Positions 18,659 to 28,298 are shown, numbered from the stretch's first letter. The stretch: 64,000 nucleotides of DNA from an uncultured Collinsella sp. (GCA_902470695.1 CABRHH010000009.1:1-64000), one strand, 5' to 3'. Notes: generated by a model from the sequence alone, not told the origin. Made by a program: numbers and translations.

Positions 18659-20119
18659 TTAGCGGACCTGAGCCACGTAGGCGAGGTTGGTGGAGGACAC
18701 CTTGTCCTCCAGCTGCACGGACAGGCGAGCGTCGCCGGCGGTGGCAACGGTGAGGTCGCCCTTCTCGACGTAGCCGAGCTCCTTGGCGGTCTCGATCGCC
18801 TTCACGATCGTGCCGTTGACGGTGCCCTGGGTGATCTCGGCCTGGTGCGGGATGACGCCCCAGTACATGATCATCTGCTGGACGGCCCAGTCGTGGCGGG
18901 AGAACGCACAGATGGGCATGTTCGGGCGGAAGTGCGAGATGAGGCGAGCGGTGCGGCCGGTCGTGGTGGGAACGGTGATGCACTTGGCGCCGACGGTGGT
19001 GGCCATGTTCACCGCGGAGAGGCCCACGACGTTGTTGACCACGCGGGTGCCGTGTGCGCCCTCGGGCACCTTGAGCTCGGCGTGCGCCGGGAGGTGCTTC
19101 TCGGTCTCGATGGCGATCTGGGCCTGCATGCGCACGGCCTCGACCGGGTACTTGCCGGCAGCGGACTCACCGGAGAGCATGACGGCGTCGGTGCCGTCGT
19201 AGATGGCATTGGCCACGTCGGCAACCTCGGCGCGCGTCGGGCGCGGGTTGTGCTGCATGGAGTCGAGCATCTGGGTGGCGGTGATCACGGGCTTGTAGGC
19301 CGCGTTGCACTTGGCGATGATCTCCTTCTGGATGTGCGGCACGAGCTCCGGGGCGATCTCGATGCCCAGGTCGCCGCGGGCGACCATGATGCCGTCGGAA
19401 GCGGCGAGGATCTCGTCGAACTTCTCGACGCCCAGGGCGCACTCGATCTTCGGGAAGATGGTGACGTGCTCGCCGCCGTTGGCGCGGCACAGCTCGCGGA
19501 TCTCTTCGACGGCCTTGCCGTTGCGGATGAAGGAGGCCGCGATGTAGTCGATGTTCTGGGTGAGGCCGAACAGGATGTCGGCGCGGTCGCGCTCGGTGAC
19601 GGCGGGCAGGGAGATGTCGACGTTGGGGATGTTGACGCCCTTGCGCTCGCCGATCAGGCCGCTGTTCATGACGACGCAGTGCATGTCCTGGCCCTCGACG
19701 GATTCGACCTTGAGGCCCACCAGGCCGTCATCGATCAGGATGATGGAGCCGGCCTCGGCCTCGGAGGGGAGCTGGAGGTAGTCGAGCGAGATGTGGGAGG
19801 CGTTGCCGAGCCAGTCCTCGGAGGTGGGCTGAGCGGTGACGATGATCTTGTCGCCGGCGTTCACCTGGACCTTGGCGTGACCCTCGAGCAGGCCGGTGCG
19901 GACCTCGGGGCCCTTGGTGTCGAGCAGGATGCCGATGGGCTGGCCGAGCTCGGCGGCGATGCGGCGGACACGCTCGATGCGCGCTTGATGCTCCTCGTAG
20001 TCGCCGTGCGAGAAGTTGAAGCGGGCGACGTTCATGCCCGCCTTGATCATCTCGCGGATGGTCTCGTCGTTATCGCAGGCGGGACCCATGGTGCATACGA
20101 TTTTGGTGCGCTTGTACAT
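18659..20119 (-). CDS. pyk: Pyruvate kinase
   Basis: This 486-residue glycolytic enzyme converts phosphoenolpyruvate and ADP to pyruvate and ATP. It has the N-terminal KIVCTMGPA, NFSHGDY, DTKGPEVR, the active-site signature IFPKIE, MVARGDLGIE and ATQMLDSM. The C-terminal allosteric domain is complete, with VPTTTGRTARLIS in the effector-binding region. The start follows GGAGGT. The gene is monocistronic, ending at the shared terminator with pcrA. Confidence 0.96.
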   Translation of the reverse strand: MYKRTKIVCTMGPACDNDETIREMIKAGMNVARFNFSHGDYEEHQARIERVRRIAAELGQPIGILLDTKGPEVRTGLLEGHAKVQVNAGDKIIVTAQPTSEDWLGNASHISLDYLQLPSEAEAGSIILIDDGLVGLKVESVEGQDMHCVVMNSGLIGERKGVNIPNVDISLPAVTERDRADILFGLTQNIDYIAASFIRNGKAVEEIRELCRANGGEHVTIFPKIECALGVEKFDEILAASDGIMVARGDLGIEIAPELVPHIQKEIIAKCNAAYKPVITATQMLDSMQHNPRPTRAEVADVANAIYDGTDAVMLSGESAAGKYPVEAVRMQAQIAIETEKHLPAHAELKVPEGAHGTRVVNNVVGLSAVNMATTVGAKCITVPTTTGRTARLISHFRPNMPICAFSRHDWAVQQMIMYWGVIPHQAEITQGTVNGTIVKAIETAKELGYVEKGDLTVATAGDARLSVQLEDKVSSTNLAYVAQVR

Positions 20120-20319
20120 TCAGACCTCCATCTGATTCTGCGCGTACAGATACAACCTGAGTAATGCGATGCCATTATAGCCAAGTAAGGTACCGCACGA
20201 CTGCCAGAATCGCGCCTGGCGCAATTCCGAGGGGAAAAGTCACAGCGCGGCAAACGCATGTCACGTTTGCGTACTCATATTTGTGGCTATATGCAAAGAG
20301 CGGGCGTGGTTTGGCATGT

Positions 20320-20376
20320 GGTGTGACGGGACAGATATGGTGTGGCGGGACGAATGGGGTGTGACGGGGCGGAAGG
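20320..20376. repeat. Three 19-bp direct repeats upstream of pyk
   Basis: GGTGTG(A/G)CGGG(A/G)C begins at 20320, 20339 and 20358, an exact 19-bp period. The array lies about 200-240 bp upstream of the pyk start and 40 bp beyond the regulator gene's stop. It could be a set of protein-binding sites or a decayed minisatellite. The rest of 20120-20418 shows only the AT-richer pyk leader region. Confidence 0.55.
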
Positions 20377-20418
20377 GTGCCGTGCCAGAATGACGCCAAA
20401 CTTGGTCGGCACTGCGCT

Positions 20419-22188
20419 TTATGCCTGTGCCCTCTTCTTGAGGAGGTTCCACAATGTGGTGCGGCTGATGCCAAGCTTTTTTGCCGCCAGCGTCTTGTTG
20501 CCTCCGCAGCTGTCAACCGCCATGTGGGCGATTTCGGCGGTGGTTTCGGAAAGCGGACGGAGTACGTCGAGCATGGATGACTGCTCAGGCGTTGAGGTCG
20601 AGGAGAACCGGACGGCGGCATCGTGCTCGAGCGCGTTGCGCACGATATCGGCGGTGATGATGCTGTCTGCGGCGGTATAGCACCAGTTCATGATCTGTTT
20701 GAACTGCATGATGTTGCGCGGCCAGTGATACGCGGCGAGAATCTCCGAGGCGTCTCGATCGAGCACCGGCGTCTCGCGTCCGTCGCGGCGTGCGCAAATC
20801 GCCAGGTAGCGTTCGGGCGCGGTTGAAATAACGTGCAGGTTCCGCAGCGGTGGCATGGTGATGCTGAGGCCTCCGAGCACCTCCGAAAACTGGTACAGGG
20901 CCTCGGGCTCCTGTCCGTTTTCCCGTAGGTTGAAGGTGAACACGAGCTTGCAACGCCCGGCAAGACCGGTCTGCTCGATGGTGCCGAGCAGCTCGCGCCA
21001 GTGCTGCTCGCTGAGCATATGTACGCTTCGGATGAGCAGGTACACGCCGCTTTCATAGAGCGGCGAGCGGTAGTTGTTGATAAGAAACTCCCAGCTCCGG
21101 TCATCCAGGATGTTGCAGTTGATTTCGATGAGCGGCTGGTTGACATAGGGGCCGAGCAGATACATGAGTTGCCCGGCGCGCGGTTTGCCGCTCCCCGTTT
21201 CACCTGAGATGATCACCGGTCGCGGGCTTTTGCCGGCTCGGGTAAGGATAGGCCCCAGCTCGGTTTCGGCGCCGACGGCGCAAAACGTGCTGGTGCGGTA
21301 CGCCTGCTCGACTTCGTGTTTGGAACGGTATGAGATGCCGGCGAGCCGGTCCTTTCCGGCAACGGTTTCAGACGTGACCGTGAACGTGACCGCCCGGCTG
21401 TCGGCGTGTGTGCACACGAGCGCGCGCACCGTGTAGAGGGAGCCTTCGTGACGTAGCAGCAGACGCTCGGGCGGCTCCGTTTCACAGGCACGCTTCGCCA
21501 GCGTGTCGAGCAGCCATGATTCGCCTTCGGAAAGCGTAGAGTGGGTGAGGGTCCCGTTTGAGTAGATCGCAAGCTTAACACCCTGCATGCGGATCACGTC
21601 GCGTAGCAGGTTGACATGCTCGGCGCTCCTGCGCTGAGCCGACAGCACAAGCTGAAGCGTGTCGAGAGCATCTTGTACGCTTTCAGGCCCGGAGGAGAGC
21701 AGGTGCGCTTCAAGGCCCTTTGTTCGTGCAGCAAGGCACGAGGCAGTGTCGCCGAGGACGACACGATAGCCCTGCCGCTCCACTTCGTCCAGCGTATCGT
21801 CCAGTTCGTCTTCGTAGTCAAATGGGAAGCAGGCGATGGGACGGTTTAGCAGCTCGGCGGCCGTGGGAACCGATGTGAGGATGCTGCTGAATCCAACGGC
21901 TGCGACCCGGTCCTGCGCGGCGTCGAGGGAAGCCAGGCAGCGCATGATATCAACCGCGGAGACCCCGATGGAAACGACGGGCAAAGAGAATTGCTCCTCG
22001 AGTGAGTCTGCCGTGCCGCCGCGTGACAGAACGGCATCGTAGTCCTTGTGGAACACGGTGAGCGCGGAGACGAGGGCCTCGTCCAGATTCCCCTGGGCGA
22101 TTGTGATGTCGAGGGCGGGGTAGCTGCGGGCCGCGCCCTCGATGATCGGTATGAGCTCGGGGTAGGGGGCAAGCGCGAGCACGTTCAT
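20419..22188 (-). CDS. PrpR_N / AAA / Fis-type transcriptional regulator with degenerate ATPase
   Basis: This 589-residue regulator has a PrpR_N-like sensor (about 1-190, as in propionate and other sugar-acid regulators). A PAS-like linker follows (about 195-285), then an AAA domain (about 300-490). The C-terminal Fis-type helix-turn-helix is GGNKTLAAKKLGISRTTLWN. The AAA part is degenerate: Walker A reads GETGSGKPRAG (329-339), the Walker B position reads GVYLLIRSVHMLS without acidic residues, and no GAFTGA motif is present. It therefore should not activate sigma-54 RNA polymerase. It is divergent from the catabolic operon and probably its ligand-responsive regulator. Confidence 0.85.
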   Translation of the reverse strand: MNVLALAPYPELIPIIEGAARSYPALDITIAQGNLDEALVSALTVFHKDYDAVLSRGGTADSLEEQFSLPVVSIGVSAVDIMRCLASLDAAQDRVAAVGFSSILTSVPTAAELLNRPIACFPFDYEDELDDTLDEVERQGYRVVLGDTASCLAARTKGLEAHLLSSGPESVQDALDTLQLVLSAQRRSAEHVNLLRDVIRMQGVKLAIYSNGTLTHSTLSEGESWLLDTLAKRACETEPPERLLLRHEGSLYTVRALVCTHADSRAVTFTVTSETVAGKDRLAGISYRSKHEVEQAYRTSTFCAVGAETELGPILTRAGKSPRPVIISGETGSGKPRAGQLMYLLGPYVNQPLIEINCNILDDRSWEFLINNYRSPLYESGVYLLIRSVHMLSEQHWRELLGTIEQTGLAGRCKLVFTFNLRENGQEPEALYQFSEVLGGLSITMPPLRNLHVISTAPERYLAICARRDGRETPVLDRDASEILAAYHWPRNIMQFKQIMNWCYTAADSIITADIVRNALEHDAAVRFSSTSTPEQSSMLDVLRPLSETTAEIAHMAVDSCGGNKTLAAKKLGISRTTLWNLLKKRAQA

Positions 22189-22206
22189 GGGGCACTCCAG
22201 GTAATA

Positions 22207-22257
22207 CGTTCAATATATGAACGGACAAACGGTGAAATCGTTCAAATTATAAACGAT
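22207..22257. promoter_or_regulatory. Paired 17-bp operator palindromes between the regulator and the sugar-acid operon
   Basis: CGTTCAATATATGAACG at 22207-22223 and CGTTCAAATTATAAACG at 22239-22255 fit one consensus, CGTTCAAWWTATRAACG. The second is extended to 21 bp by flanking AT pairs. Their centres are 32 bp apart, about three helical turns, so a dimer on each could interact. The divergent regulator is the natural candidate to bind. Confidence 0.75.
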
Positions 22258-22340
22258 ATGGCGATGTACGTGCGTTTCGGTCATGTGGCGCGCTCCGTAG
22301 TATGGAGTTGTCAACTATGAACCCGAGATGGGAGGTGCGC

Positions 22341-23573
22341 ATGATCGAGGTCCTGGTGATCGCCGATGACTTGACGGGAGCCTTGGACGCCGCGGCCCCC
22401 TTCATAGGAGCGGGCGCTGAGGTGCGCACGGCTGCACCGGACGACCTGCGCTTTGAGGAGCTCGACACCTGCGTGCGCGTGCTGTCCGTCAACGCTGCGA
22501 CGCGCCACCTGGACGCGTCTGAGGCGCGTGAATGCATCGCATCGCTGGTTCGCTCTGCGGTTGCAGCGGGTGTTCCGTATATCGTTAAGAAGACCGACAG
22601 CGTCCTGCGTGGAAACGTTGGTGCGGAGCTCGAGGGGGCTCTTGCGGCACATCCGTCCGCGCATCTGGAGTTCTATCCGTCCCTGCCCTCCATGGGGCGC
22701 GTGACCGTGGGCGGCGTTCACTGCGTCGACGGTGTTCCGGTGGCGCAGAGCGCATTTGCCGATGACCCCTTCGAGCCGGTGGTCTGCTCGCGCGTGGACG
22801 ACATCATCGCGCTGCAAAGCGATGTCGCCGTGGTGTCTGCCGCGTGCGCCCATGCTGTTGCCGATCGGAAGGCGGTTGTGGTGCACGACGCCGCGACCGA
22901 TGAGGAGCTCGCCGGCTCCGTACGGGGTGCGGTGGCTGGCGGTGCCGCGCTGTTCGCGGGATGCTCCGGCGTGGTGTCGGCGCTCGCGGAAGCGCTTGGG
23001 GTCCCTGCCGCGCCGCAGGTTGCCCGGGATGCCCGCGCGCCGGTACTCGCGTTCTGCGGAAGCGTCAATCCGGTATCGGTGGGGCAGTGCGCCTGTGCGC
23101 GCGAGCAGGGGGTGCCCACGTTCGACGTGGCGGCAGCCTCCGTGTTGGATGTCCGATGGACGGAATCGGCCGCCTTTGCGGAGCTCGCCCGGGGCCTGCG
23201 GAGCGCGCTGGGCTCTTCGAGCCTTGTGGTGGTCGATGCGTCCGTGCGGGCAACCGAGGCAGAACTTGCCGCTGCGGGCGTGGCGCCAGGCGAGCAGGCC
23301 CGTGCGCTGACCGCAGCGAACCTCGGGGCGATGGCCGCGAAGCTGGCGACGTCGACGCGCGTGCCGACCCTGCTGGTGATGGGCGGCGATGTGCTGCTCG
23401 CCCTTCTGGAAGGCGCCGGCTGCGCATGCGTGCGCATGGAGGCGCAAATTGCCCCCGGCGTGGTGGTCTCGTTCGTTGAACTCGAGGGCATGCCGCTGCA
23501 CATCGTCTCGAAATCGGGCGGCTTTGGAGACCGCGATCTGTTTACCCATGTAGCCGAATTGCTCAACAAGTAG
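22341..23573 (+). CDS. Four-carbon acid sugar kinase family protein (DUF1537)
   Basis: This 410-residue protein has the N-terminal signature VIADDLTGALDAAAPFIGAG, then KKTDSVLRGN, and a C-terminal nucleotide-binding part with LVMGGDVLLALLEG and SKSGGFGD. Family members (OtnK, DtnK, LtnK) phosphorylate threonate, erythronate or 3-oxo-tetronate, and PdxA-type enzymes act on the product; such a gene lies three genes downstream. The start at 22341 follows GGAGGT; an upstream in-frame ATG at 22317 lacks one. It is the first gene of the operon divergent from the regulator. Confidence 0.88.
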   Translation: MIEVLVIADDLTGALDAAAPFIGAGAEVRTAAPDDLRFEELDTCVRVLSVNAATRHLDASEARECIASLVRSAVAAGVPYIVKKTDSVLRGNVGAELEGALAAHPSAHLEFYPSLPSMGRVTVGGVHCVDGVPVAQSAFADDPFEPVVCSRVDDIIALQSDVAVVSAACAHAVADRKAVVVHDAATDEELAGSVRGAVAGGAALFAGCSGVVSALAEALGVPAAPQVARDARAPVLAFCGSVNPVSVGQCACAREQGVPTFDVAAASVLDVRWTESAAFAELARGLRSALGSSSLVVVDASVRATEAELAAAGVAPGEQARALTAANLGAMAAKLATSTRVPTLLVMGGDVLLALLEGAGCACVRMEAQIAPGVVVSFVELEGMPLHIVSKSGGFGDRDLFTHVAELLNK

Positions 23574-23596
23574 CGCATCAAGAAAGGAAGACGTTC

Positions 23597-24751
23597 ATGC
23601 TCGATTCGTATTGCCTCAAACTTCCCCAGGCGGTCTACGCAGGCGAGGGGGCTACAGAGAAGCTCGCAGCGGTTGTGGCGGCCACGGGAGCCGGCAGGGT
23701 TGCCCTGTTCTGCGATCGCGCCATCTGGGACCTCGGCCTGGCAAAACCGGCTTGTGCGGTGCTGGAGGCGGCGGGTGCCGAGATCGTGAGCACAACCGAC
23801 CTCGTTCCGGAGCCCACCTACCATGATGTTCAAGCGAACGTGGACTGGTTTCGCTCCTCCGGCGCGGATTTGATCTTGGCAATCGGCGGCGGTTCGGCGA
23901 TGGATGCCGCCAAGCTGGTGTCCGTGCTCGCCACCGACGCGTATACGATCGAGGACCTGCTCGATCGTCCGGCGCTCGCCCACAAACAGATCCCCACGGT
24001 CATGATGCCCACGACGGCTGGCACCGGTGCCGAGGTCACGCCCAACGCGATCGTTGCCGTGCCCGAGCGCGAACTCAAGGTCGGCATTGTGAGCGATGCG
24101 ATGATGGCCGACGCCGTCATCCTGGAGGTCGACTTCATCAAGGGGCTGCCTCGCTCCATCGCCGCCGCCACGGGCCTGGACGCCCTGTGCCATGCAATTG
24201 AATGCTTCACCAGCAAGAAGGCCAATCCCTTCAGCGATATCTTCGCCCTTGAGGCCCTCGGCCTCATCCTGGCGAATATCGAGGCAGCCTGTGACGACCC
24301 TGAGGCGCTCGACGCCAAGCGTGCCATGCAGCTCGCGAGCTTCTATGCCGGTTTCGCCATCACCGCCTCGGGTACCACGGCGGTGCATGCCCTGTCCTAT
24401 CCGCTCGGTGGCCGCTTCCACGTGGCGCACGGCGTATCCAATGCGATTTTGCTCATGCCCGTCATGCATTACAACGAGCCGGCGTGTCAGGAGCTGTTCG
24501 CCCGCGCCTACGATCGCTGCATCGCAGGCGGTGCCGCGACGGTCGAGGAGAAGAGCGCCGCGCTGCTTGCCCGCATGGACGAGATCGTGAAGCACCTCGA
24601 CATGCCGGAGAACCTCGCGGCGCTGGGCGTTGAGGACGTTGACCTCGATGCGCTGGTGGCGTCCGGCATGGAGGTCACGCGCCTGCTGGTGAACAACGTG
24701 CGCGAAGTCACGCCTGAGGCGGCGCGTGCGATCTACCAGCAGATTATCTAG
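23597..24751 (+). CDS. Iron-containing alcohol dehydrogenase
   Basis: This 384-residue type III alcohol dehydrogenase has the NAD-binding IGGGSAMDAAK near residue 97 and PTTAGTGAEVTPNAIV. The metal site is in TGLDALCHAIE and in HALSYPLGG.FHVAHG, giving the usual one Asp and three His ligands. It reduces an aldehyde or oxidises an alcohol with NAD(P). In this operon it may interconvert the aldehyde released by the aldolase and its alcohol, but this is inference. It lies 23 bp after the kinase gene with AAAGGA as ribosome site. Confidence 0.9.
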   Translation: MLDSYCLKLPQAVYAGEGATEKLAAVVAATGAGRVALFCDRAIWDLGLAKPACAVLEAAGAEIVSTTDLVPEPTYHDVQANVDWFRSSGADLILAIGGGSAMDAAKLVSVLATDAYTIEDLLDRPALAHKQIPTVMMPTTAGTGAEVTPNAIVAVPERELKVGIVSDAMMADAVILEVDFIKGLPRSIAAATGLDALCHAIECFTSKKANPFSDIFALEALGLILANIEAACDDPEALDAKRAMQLASFYAGFAITASGTTAVHALSYPLGGRFHVAHGVSNAILLMPVMHYNEPACQELFARAYDRCIAGGAATVEEKSAALLARMDEIVKHLDMPENLAALGVEDVDLDALVASGMEVTRLLVNNVREVTPEAARAIYQQII

Positions 24752-24861
24752 ATCCATTCCTCCTTCTCGGTGCGGCGGAGTGCGGGCAACCGAGTCCCGC
24801 CGCACCATCTCCCGTCTGAAACTGGCCGGCGGCGCATGCCGGCCGTGAGAAAGGATTCAGC

Positions 24862-25758
24862 ATGGCTGAGCTCAAAGGCATCATCGTACCTATTGTTACC
24901 CCCATGAACGAAGACGAGAGCATCAACCTCGATGAGCTGCGCCGTCAGGTCGATCGTCAGATCGAGGCGGGCATCCACGGCATCTTCCCGTTCGGCACCA
25001 ACGGAGAGGGCTACATTCTGACCGGCGAGGAGAAGAAGCTTGTGCTCGAGACGGTGATCGACCAGGTTGCCGGGCGTGTCCCCGTGTATGCTGGCACTGG
25101 CTGCATTTCCACCAAGGAGACCATCGAGCAGTGCAAGATGGCCGAGGCGGCTGGTGCGGACATCCTGTCCGTCATCACCCCGAGCTTCGCAAAGGCTTCC
25201 CAGCATGAGCTTATCGTCCACTACACGCGTGTGGCGGAGGCCGTGCCGAACACGCCGATCGTGCTCTACAACATCCCCATGCGCACCGGGAACGCCCTGG
25301 AGCCTGCTACGGTGGTTGAGCTTGCACGGGTTGACAACATCGTGGGCGCCAAGGACTCATCGGGCGATTGGGACAACCTTTCCGCCTACATCGAGCTTAC
25401 CCGCGACCTCGATTTTGGGGTGTTGTCCGGCAACGATGCGCTGATCCTGAAGGCTCTGCGCGCCGGCGCTAAGGGCGCCATCGCTGGCTGCGCCAACGTG
25501 TATCCCAAGAACATGGCAGGCATTTACGACAACTGGGCTGCCGGTAACGACGAGGCAGCCGAGGCCTGCCAGGCCAACGTGGCGGCGCTGCGCGCGTGCT
25601 TCAAGTACGGCAATCCCAACACCGTGGTGAAGACCGCCGTCAACCTGCTGGGGTATCCGGTCGGGGCCTGCCGCGCGCCGTTCAACTACCTGCCCGAGGA
25701 GGGTATCGAGGCGCTCAAGGCGGCGCTTGAGGCCGACCGCGCAAAGGGGGTGTGCTAG
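24862..25758 (+). CDS. DHDPS/N-acetylneuraminate-lyase family aldolase
   Basis: This 298-residue class I aldolase has the Schiff-base lysine K164 in VGAKDSS and the catalytic tyrosine Y136 in LYNIPMRTGNAL. The substrate loop reads GTNGEG (45-50), unlike GTTGES of true dihydrodipicolinate synthase and GSTGEN of sialic-acid lyase, so the substrate is probably another 2-keto-3-deoxy sugar acid that yields pyruvate and an aldehyde. Its place between an alcohol dehydrogenase and a PdxA-type enzyme supports a catabolic role over lysine synthesis. The start follows AAAGGA. Confidence 0.88.
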   Translation: MAELKGIIVPIVTPMNEDESINLDELRRQVDRQIEAGIHGIFPFGTNGEGYILTGEEKKLVLETVIDQVAGRVPVYAGTGCISTKETIEQCKMAEAAGADILSVITPSFAKASQHELIVHYTRVAEAVPNTPIVLYNIPMRTGNALEPATVVELARVDNIVGAKDSSGDWDNLSAYIELTRDLDFGVLSGNDALILKALRAGAKGAIAGCANVYPKNMAGIYDNWAAGNDEAAEACQANVAALRACFKYGNPNTVVKTAVNLLGYPVGACRAPFNYLPEEGIEALKAALEADRAKGVC

Positions 25759-25760
25759 CC

Positions 25761-26813
25761 ATGGCGGCGTTGCCTATCGTTGCCGTCACCATGGGCGATC
25801 CGGCCGGCAACGGGCCGGAGCTCACCGTCAAGGCGTTCGCTCATAGGGATATCTACGAGCGCATGCGCCCCATCATGGTGGGCGACGCCAGTGCGCTCGA
25901 GGACATCAAGGCCGTGGCGGGACATGCAGAGATGAACGTACACCCGGTGTCGCGCGTCGGCGATGCAAGGTTCGCATACGGTACCATCGATGTGTTCCAG
26001 CTCGATCTCATCAACTGGGACGAGTTCGCCTATGGCGAGGTGTCTGCCATGTGCGGCAACGCCGCGTTCCAAAGCGTCAAGCGCGCTATCGAGCTGGCTA
26101 TGGACGGCGAGGTCGACGCGACGTGCACCAACGCGCTGAACAAGGAGGCCATGAATCTGGCCGTGGCTGAGCAGGGCCTTCACTTCGACGGGCACACCGA
26201 GATCTACGCCACCTATACCAACACGAAGTCCTACACGATGATGCTCGCCCATCATGATCTGCGGGTGGTCCATGTGTCCACGCACTGCTCGCTGCGTGAG
26301 GCGTGCGACCGTGTGAAGACGCCGCGCGTGCTGGAGGTCATTCGCCTGGCCAACCGCGCCTGCCTTGATCTGGGCATCGAGCGCCCCCGCGTGGCGGTTG
26401 CCGGCTTGAATCCGCATGCCGGCGAAAACGGCCTGTTCGGCGACGAGGAGATTAACGAGATCATCCCCGCCATCGAGCTGGCGCGCGTCGAGGGCATCGA
26501 CTGCGATGGCCCCGTGCCGCCCGACAGCCTCTTCCCGAAGGCGCTGGGGGGCTGGTATGACATCGTGGTCGCCATGTACCACGACCAGGGCCATATCCCG
26601 CTGAAGACGGTCGGCTTCGTATACGATCGCAAGGCGCAGGCCTGGAAGGCGGTGGAGGGCGTGAACATCTCCCTGGGCATGCCCATCATTCGCACCTCGG
26701 TTGACCACGGGACCGGGTTCGACCAGGCGGGTAAGGGGACCAGCAACGAGCTGTCGCTTCTGAACGCCATGGAGTACGCCGCGCAGCTTGCGCACACGCG
26801 CACGCACGCATAG
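25761..26813 (+). CDS. PdxA-family 4-phospho-acid dehydrogenase (PdxA2-like)
   Basis: This 350-residue protein has VTMGDPAGNGPE at the N-terminus, metal-ligand regions HFDGHTE and MYHDQGHIPLK, and SVDHGTGFDQAGKGT near the end. PdxA oxidises 4-phosphohydroxythreonine in vitamin B6 synthesis. Copies next to DUF1537 kinases instead oxidise and decarboxylate 4-phospho-threonate or -erythronate to dihydroxyacetone phosphate. The latter is favoured here by context. It starts 2 bp after the aldolase stop; an alternative GTG at 25752 would overlap that gene. Confidence 0.88.
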   Translation: MAALPIVAVTMGDPAGNGPELTVKAFAHRDIYERMRPIMVGDASALEDIKAVAGHAEMNVHPVSRVGDARFAYGTIDVFQLDLINWDEFAYGEVSAMCGNAAFQSVKRAIELAMDGEVDATCTNALNKEAMNLAVAEQGLHFDGHTEIYATYTNTKSYTMMLAHHDLRVVHVSTHCSLREACDRVKTPRVLEVIRLANRACLDLGIERPRVAVAGLNPHAGENGLFGDEEINEIIPAIELARVEGIDCDGPVPPDSLFPKALGGWYDIVVAMYHDQGHIPLKTVGFVYDRKAQAWKAVEGVNISLGMPIIRTSVDHGTGFDQAGKGTSNELSLLNAMEYAAQLAHTRTHA

Positions 26814-26978
26814 CGGCGGCTGACGGGGCATCTCGGGCGGTTGCGATCCTGCGCCCGCCCGGGCTCCCGACATTCGTTCAGAGCAAGAAATTGAAATTTG
26901 TTGAGCAACTGGGTTTTCCCGGCTGCAAGGGATTCGCTACCGAAATATGGGAGCGGAAGATGGAAAGGAGGACCAGAC

Positions 26979-28298
26979 ATGACGACCGCCATGGTGCTTT
27001 CCCTAGTCATTCTGGTCGCTATGATCGCCATGATCATGCTCGACGTGCTGCCCTTCGGCATGCCGCCCATCGCGGCGTGCGTTTTGATCGTGCTGTTCGG
27101 TGCGGTGTTCGGCGACAGCATGACGGAGCTCGCCCAGCCGTGGGACGTCTCGTATGCGTTTTCCGGCTTCACCAACTCCACCGTATGGATGCTCGCGTTC
27201 TTCATGGTCATCCTGGCGGCCATTCAGAAGACCTCGATGATCTTGAAGGTCAAGGACGCCATGAGCCGTCTGGTCGAGCGCGGTGGGTTCAAGAGCTATG
27301 TCGCCCTGCTGTTGGTGGTGATGCTGGGCGCATCCATCGTGGGCATGGGGTCAACGGCCTTCTACGTGCTGATTTTCTCGCTGGTGGTCACGATGCCCTA
27401 TAACGAGAAGCTGCCGGGCTCTAAGCTCGTGCTGCCGCTAGGCATCGCCTCCAACCACCCGCTCATTCCAATGAACGTGGCATTGCAGTTCGGTGTTGCC
27501 GTGTCGGTTCTATCAACGGCTGGTGTCGATGAGAGCGTTTCGATGCTGCAGTTCGCCATCGTGTCCGTGTTCCTGTCGGCAGGTTTCCTGGTTTGGTCGA
27601 TCGTGGCGTACAAGATCTTGCCGAGCCATCCCGTTGCCGAGCCTACGGTTGAAAACGCGGCAGCTTTGGCCGACGGCGGTGCGCCGGCCATGCCCGCTTG
27701 GAAGGAATGGGTGACGATCGCGTCCTTCGCGATCTCTATCGCCGCGATGCTCATGGTCGATACGCTGGGCGATGTCGCCTACATGATTCCGGGGGTGGCT
27801 GCGTTCGTTATGCTGCTCATTCACGTGCTCGACTTCAATGAGGTGCGTGACAACCTGTTCTCGCCGATCATCCTTATGACCGCCGGTGTCATCCCGGTCG
27901 CCAACTGCCTGGCCGATTCCGGTCTTACCACCCTGGTGGGCAATGTCGTCGCCGGCGCCCTCGGATCTGCGGTGCCGCCGTTTGTGTTGGTGCTGGTCTT
28001 CTGCGCCATGTGCTCCACGGTGGCTTGCTTCACCGGTTCGACGGTCGGCACAATCATGATGTTCGCCCCGCTCGGCATCGCGGTGTGCACTGGTCTGGGC
28101 TATAGCCCCATGGCGATGGCGGTTGCGGTGACGCTGTCCGGCTGGTGCGGCCACTACATGCCCATCGACGGGCTGCCCGCTATGGCGTTCGGCATGGGCA
28201 AGTACACCATGATCGAATTCTGGAAGTATACCGTCCCGCTCTATGTTGTCCGCCTGCTGTTCCTGGTTGCCGGCGCCCTGTTTGTCTTTCCCATGTAG
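26979..28298 (+). CDS. DASS/SLC13-like anion transporter
   Basis: This 439-residue membrane protein has about 12 hydrophobic segments. The two half-repeats each hold a re-entrant-like motif, SGFTNSTVWMLAFF in the first and CFTGSTVGTIMMFAPLG in the second, as in the divalent anion:sodium symporter group. It probably imports the acid substrate of this operon. The ATG at 26979 follows AAAGGAGG. The 165 bp between this gene and pdxA hold no gene. Confidence 0.8.
   Translation: MTTAMVLSLVILVAMIAMIMLDVLPFGMPPIAACVLIVLFGAVFGDSMTELAQPWDVSYAFSGFTNSTVWMLAFFMVILAAIQKTSMILKVKDAMSRLVERGGFKSYVALLLVVMLGASIVGMGSTAFYVLIFSLVVTMPYNEKLPGSKLVLPLGIASNHPLIPMNVALQFGVAVSVLSTAGVDESVSMLQFAIVSVFLSAGFLVWSIVAYKILPSHPVAEPTVENAAALADGGAPAMPAWKEWVTIASFAISIAAMLMVDTLGDVAYMIPGVAAFVMLLIHVLDFNEVRDNLFSPIILMTAGVIPVANCLADSGLTTLVGNVVAGALGSAVPPFVLVLVFCAMCSTVACFTGSTVGTIMMFAPLGIAVCTGLGYSPMAMAVAVTLSGWCGHYMPIDGLPAMAFGMGKYTMIEFWKYTVPLYVVRLLFLVAGALFVFPM

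Noticed and set aside
24862..25758. Lysine-pathway dapA
   Set aside because: The GTNGEG loop and the catabolic operon context argue against it, although the fold is shared.
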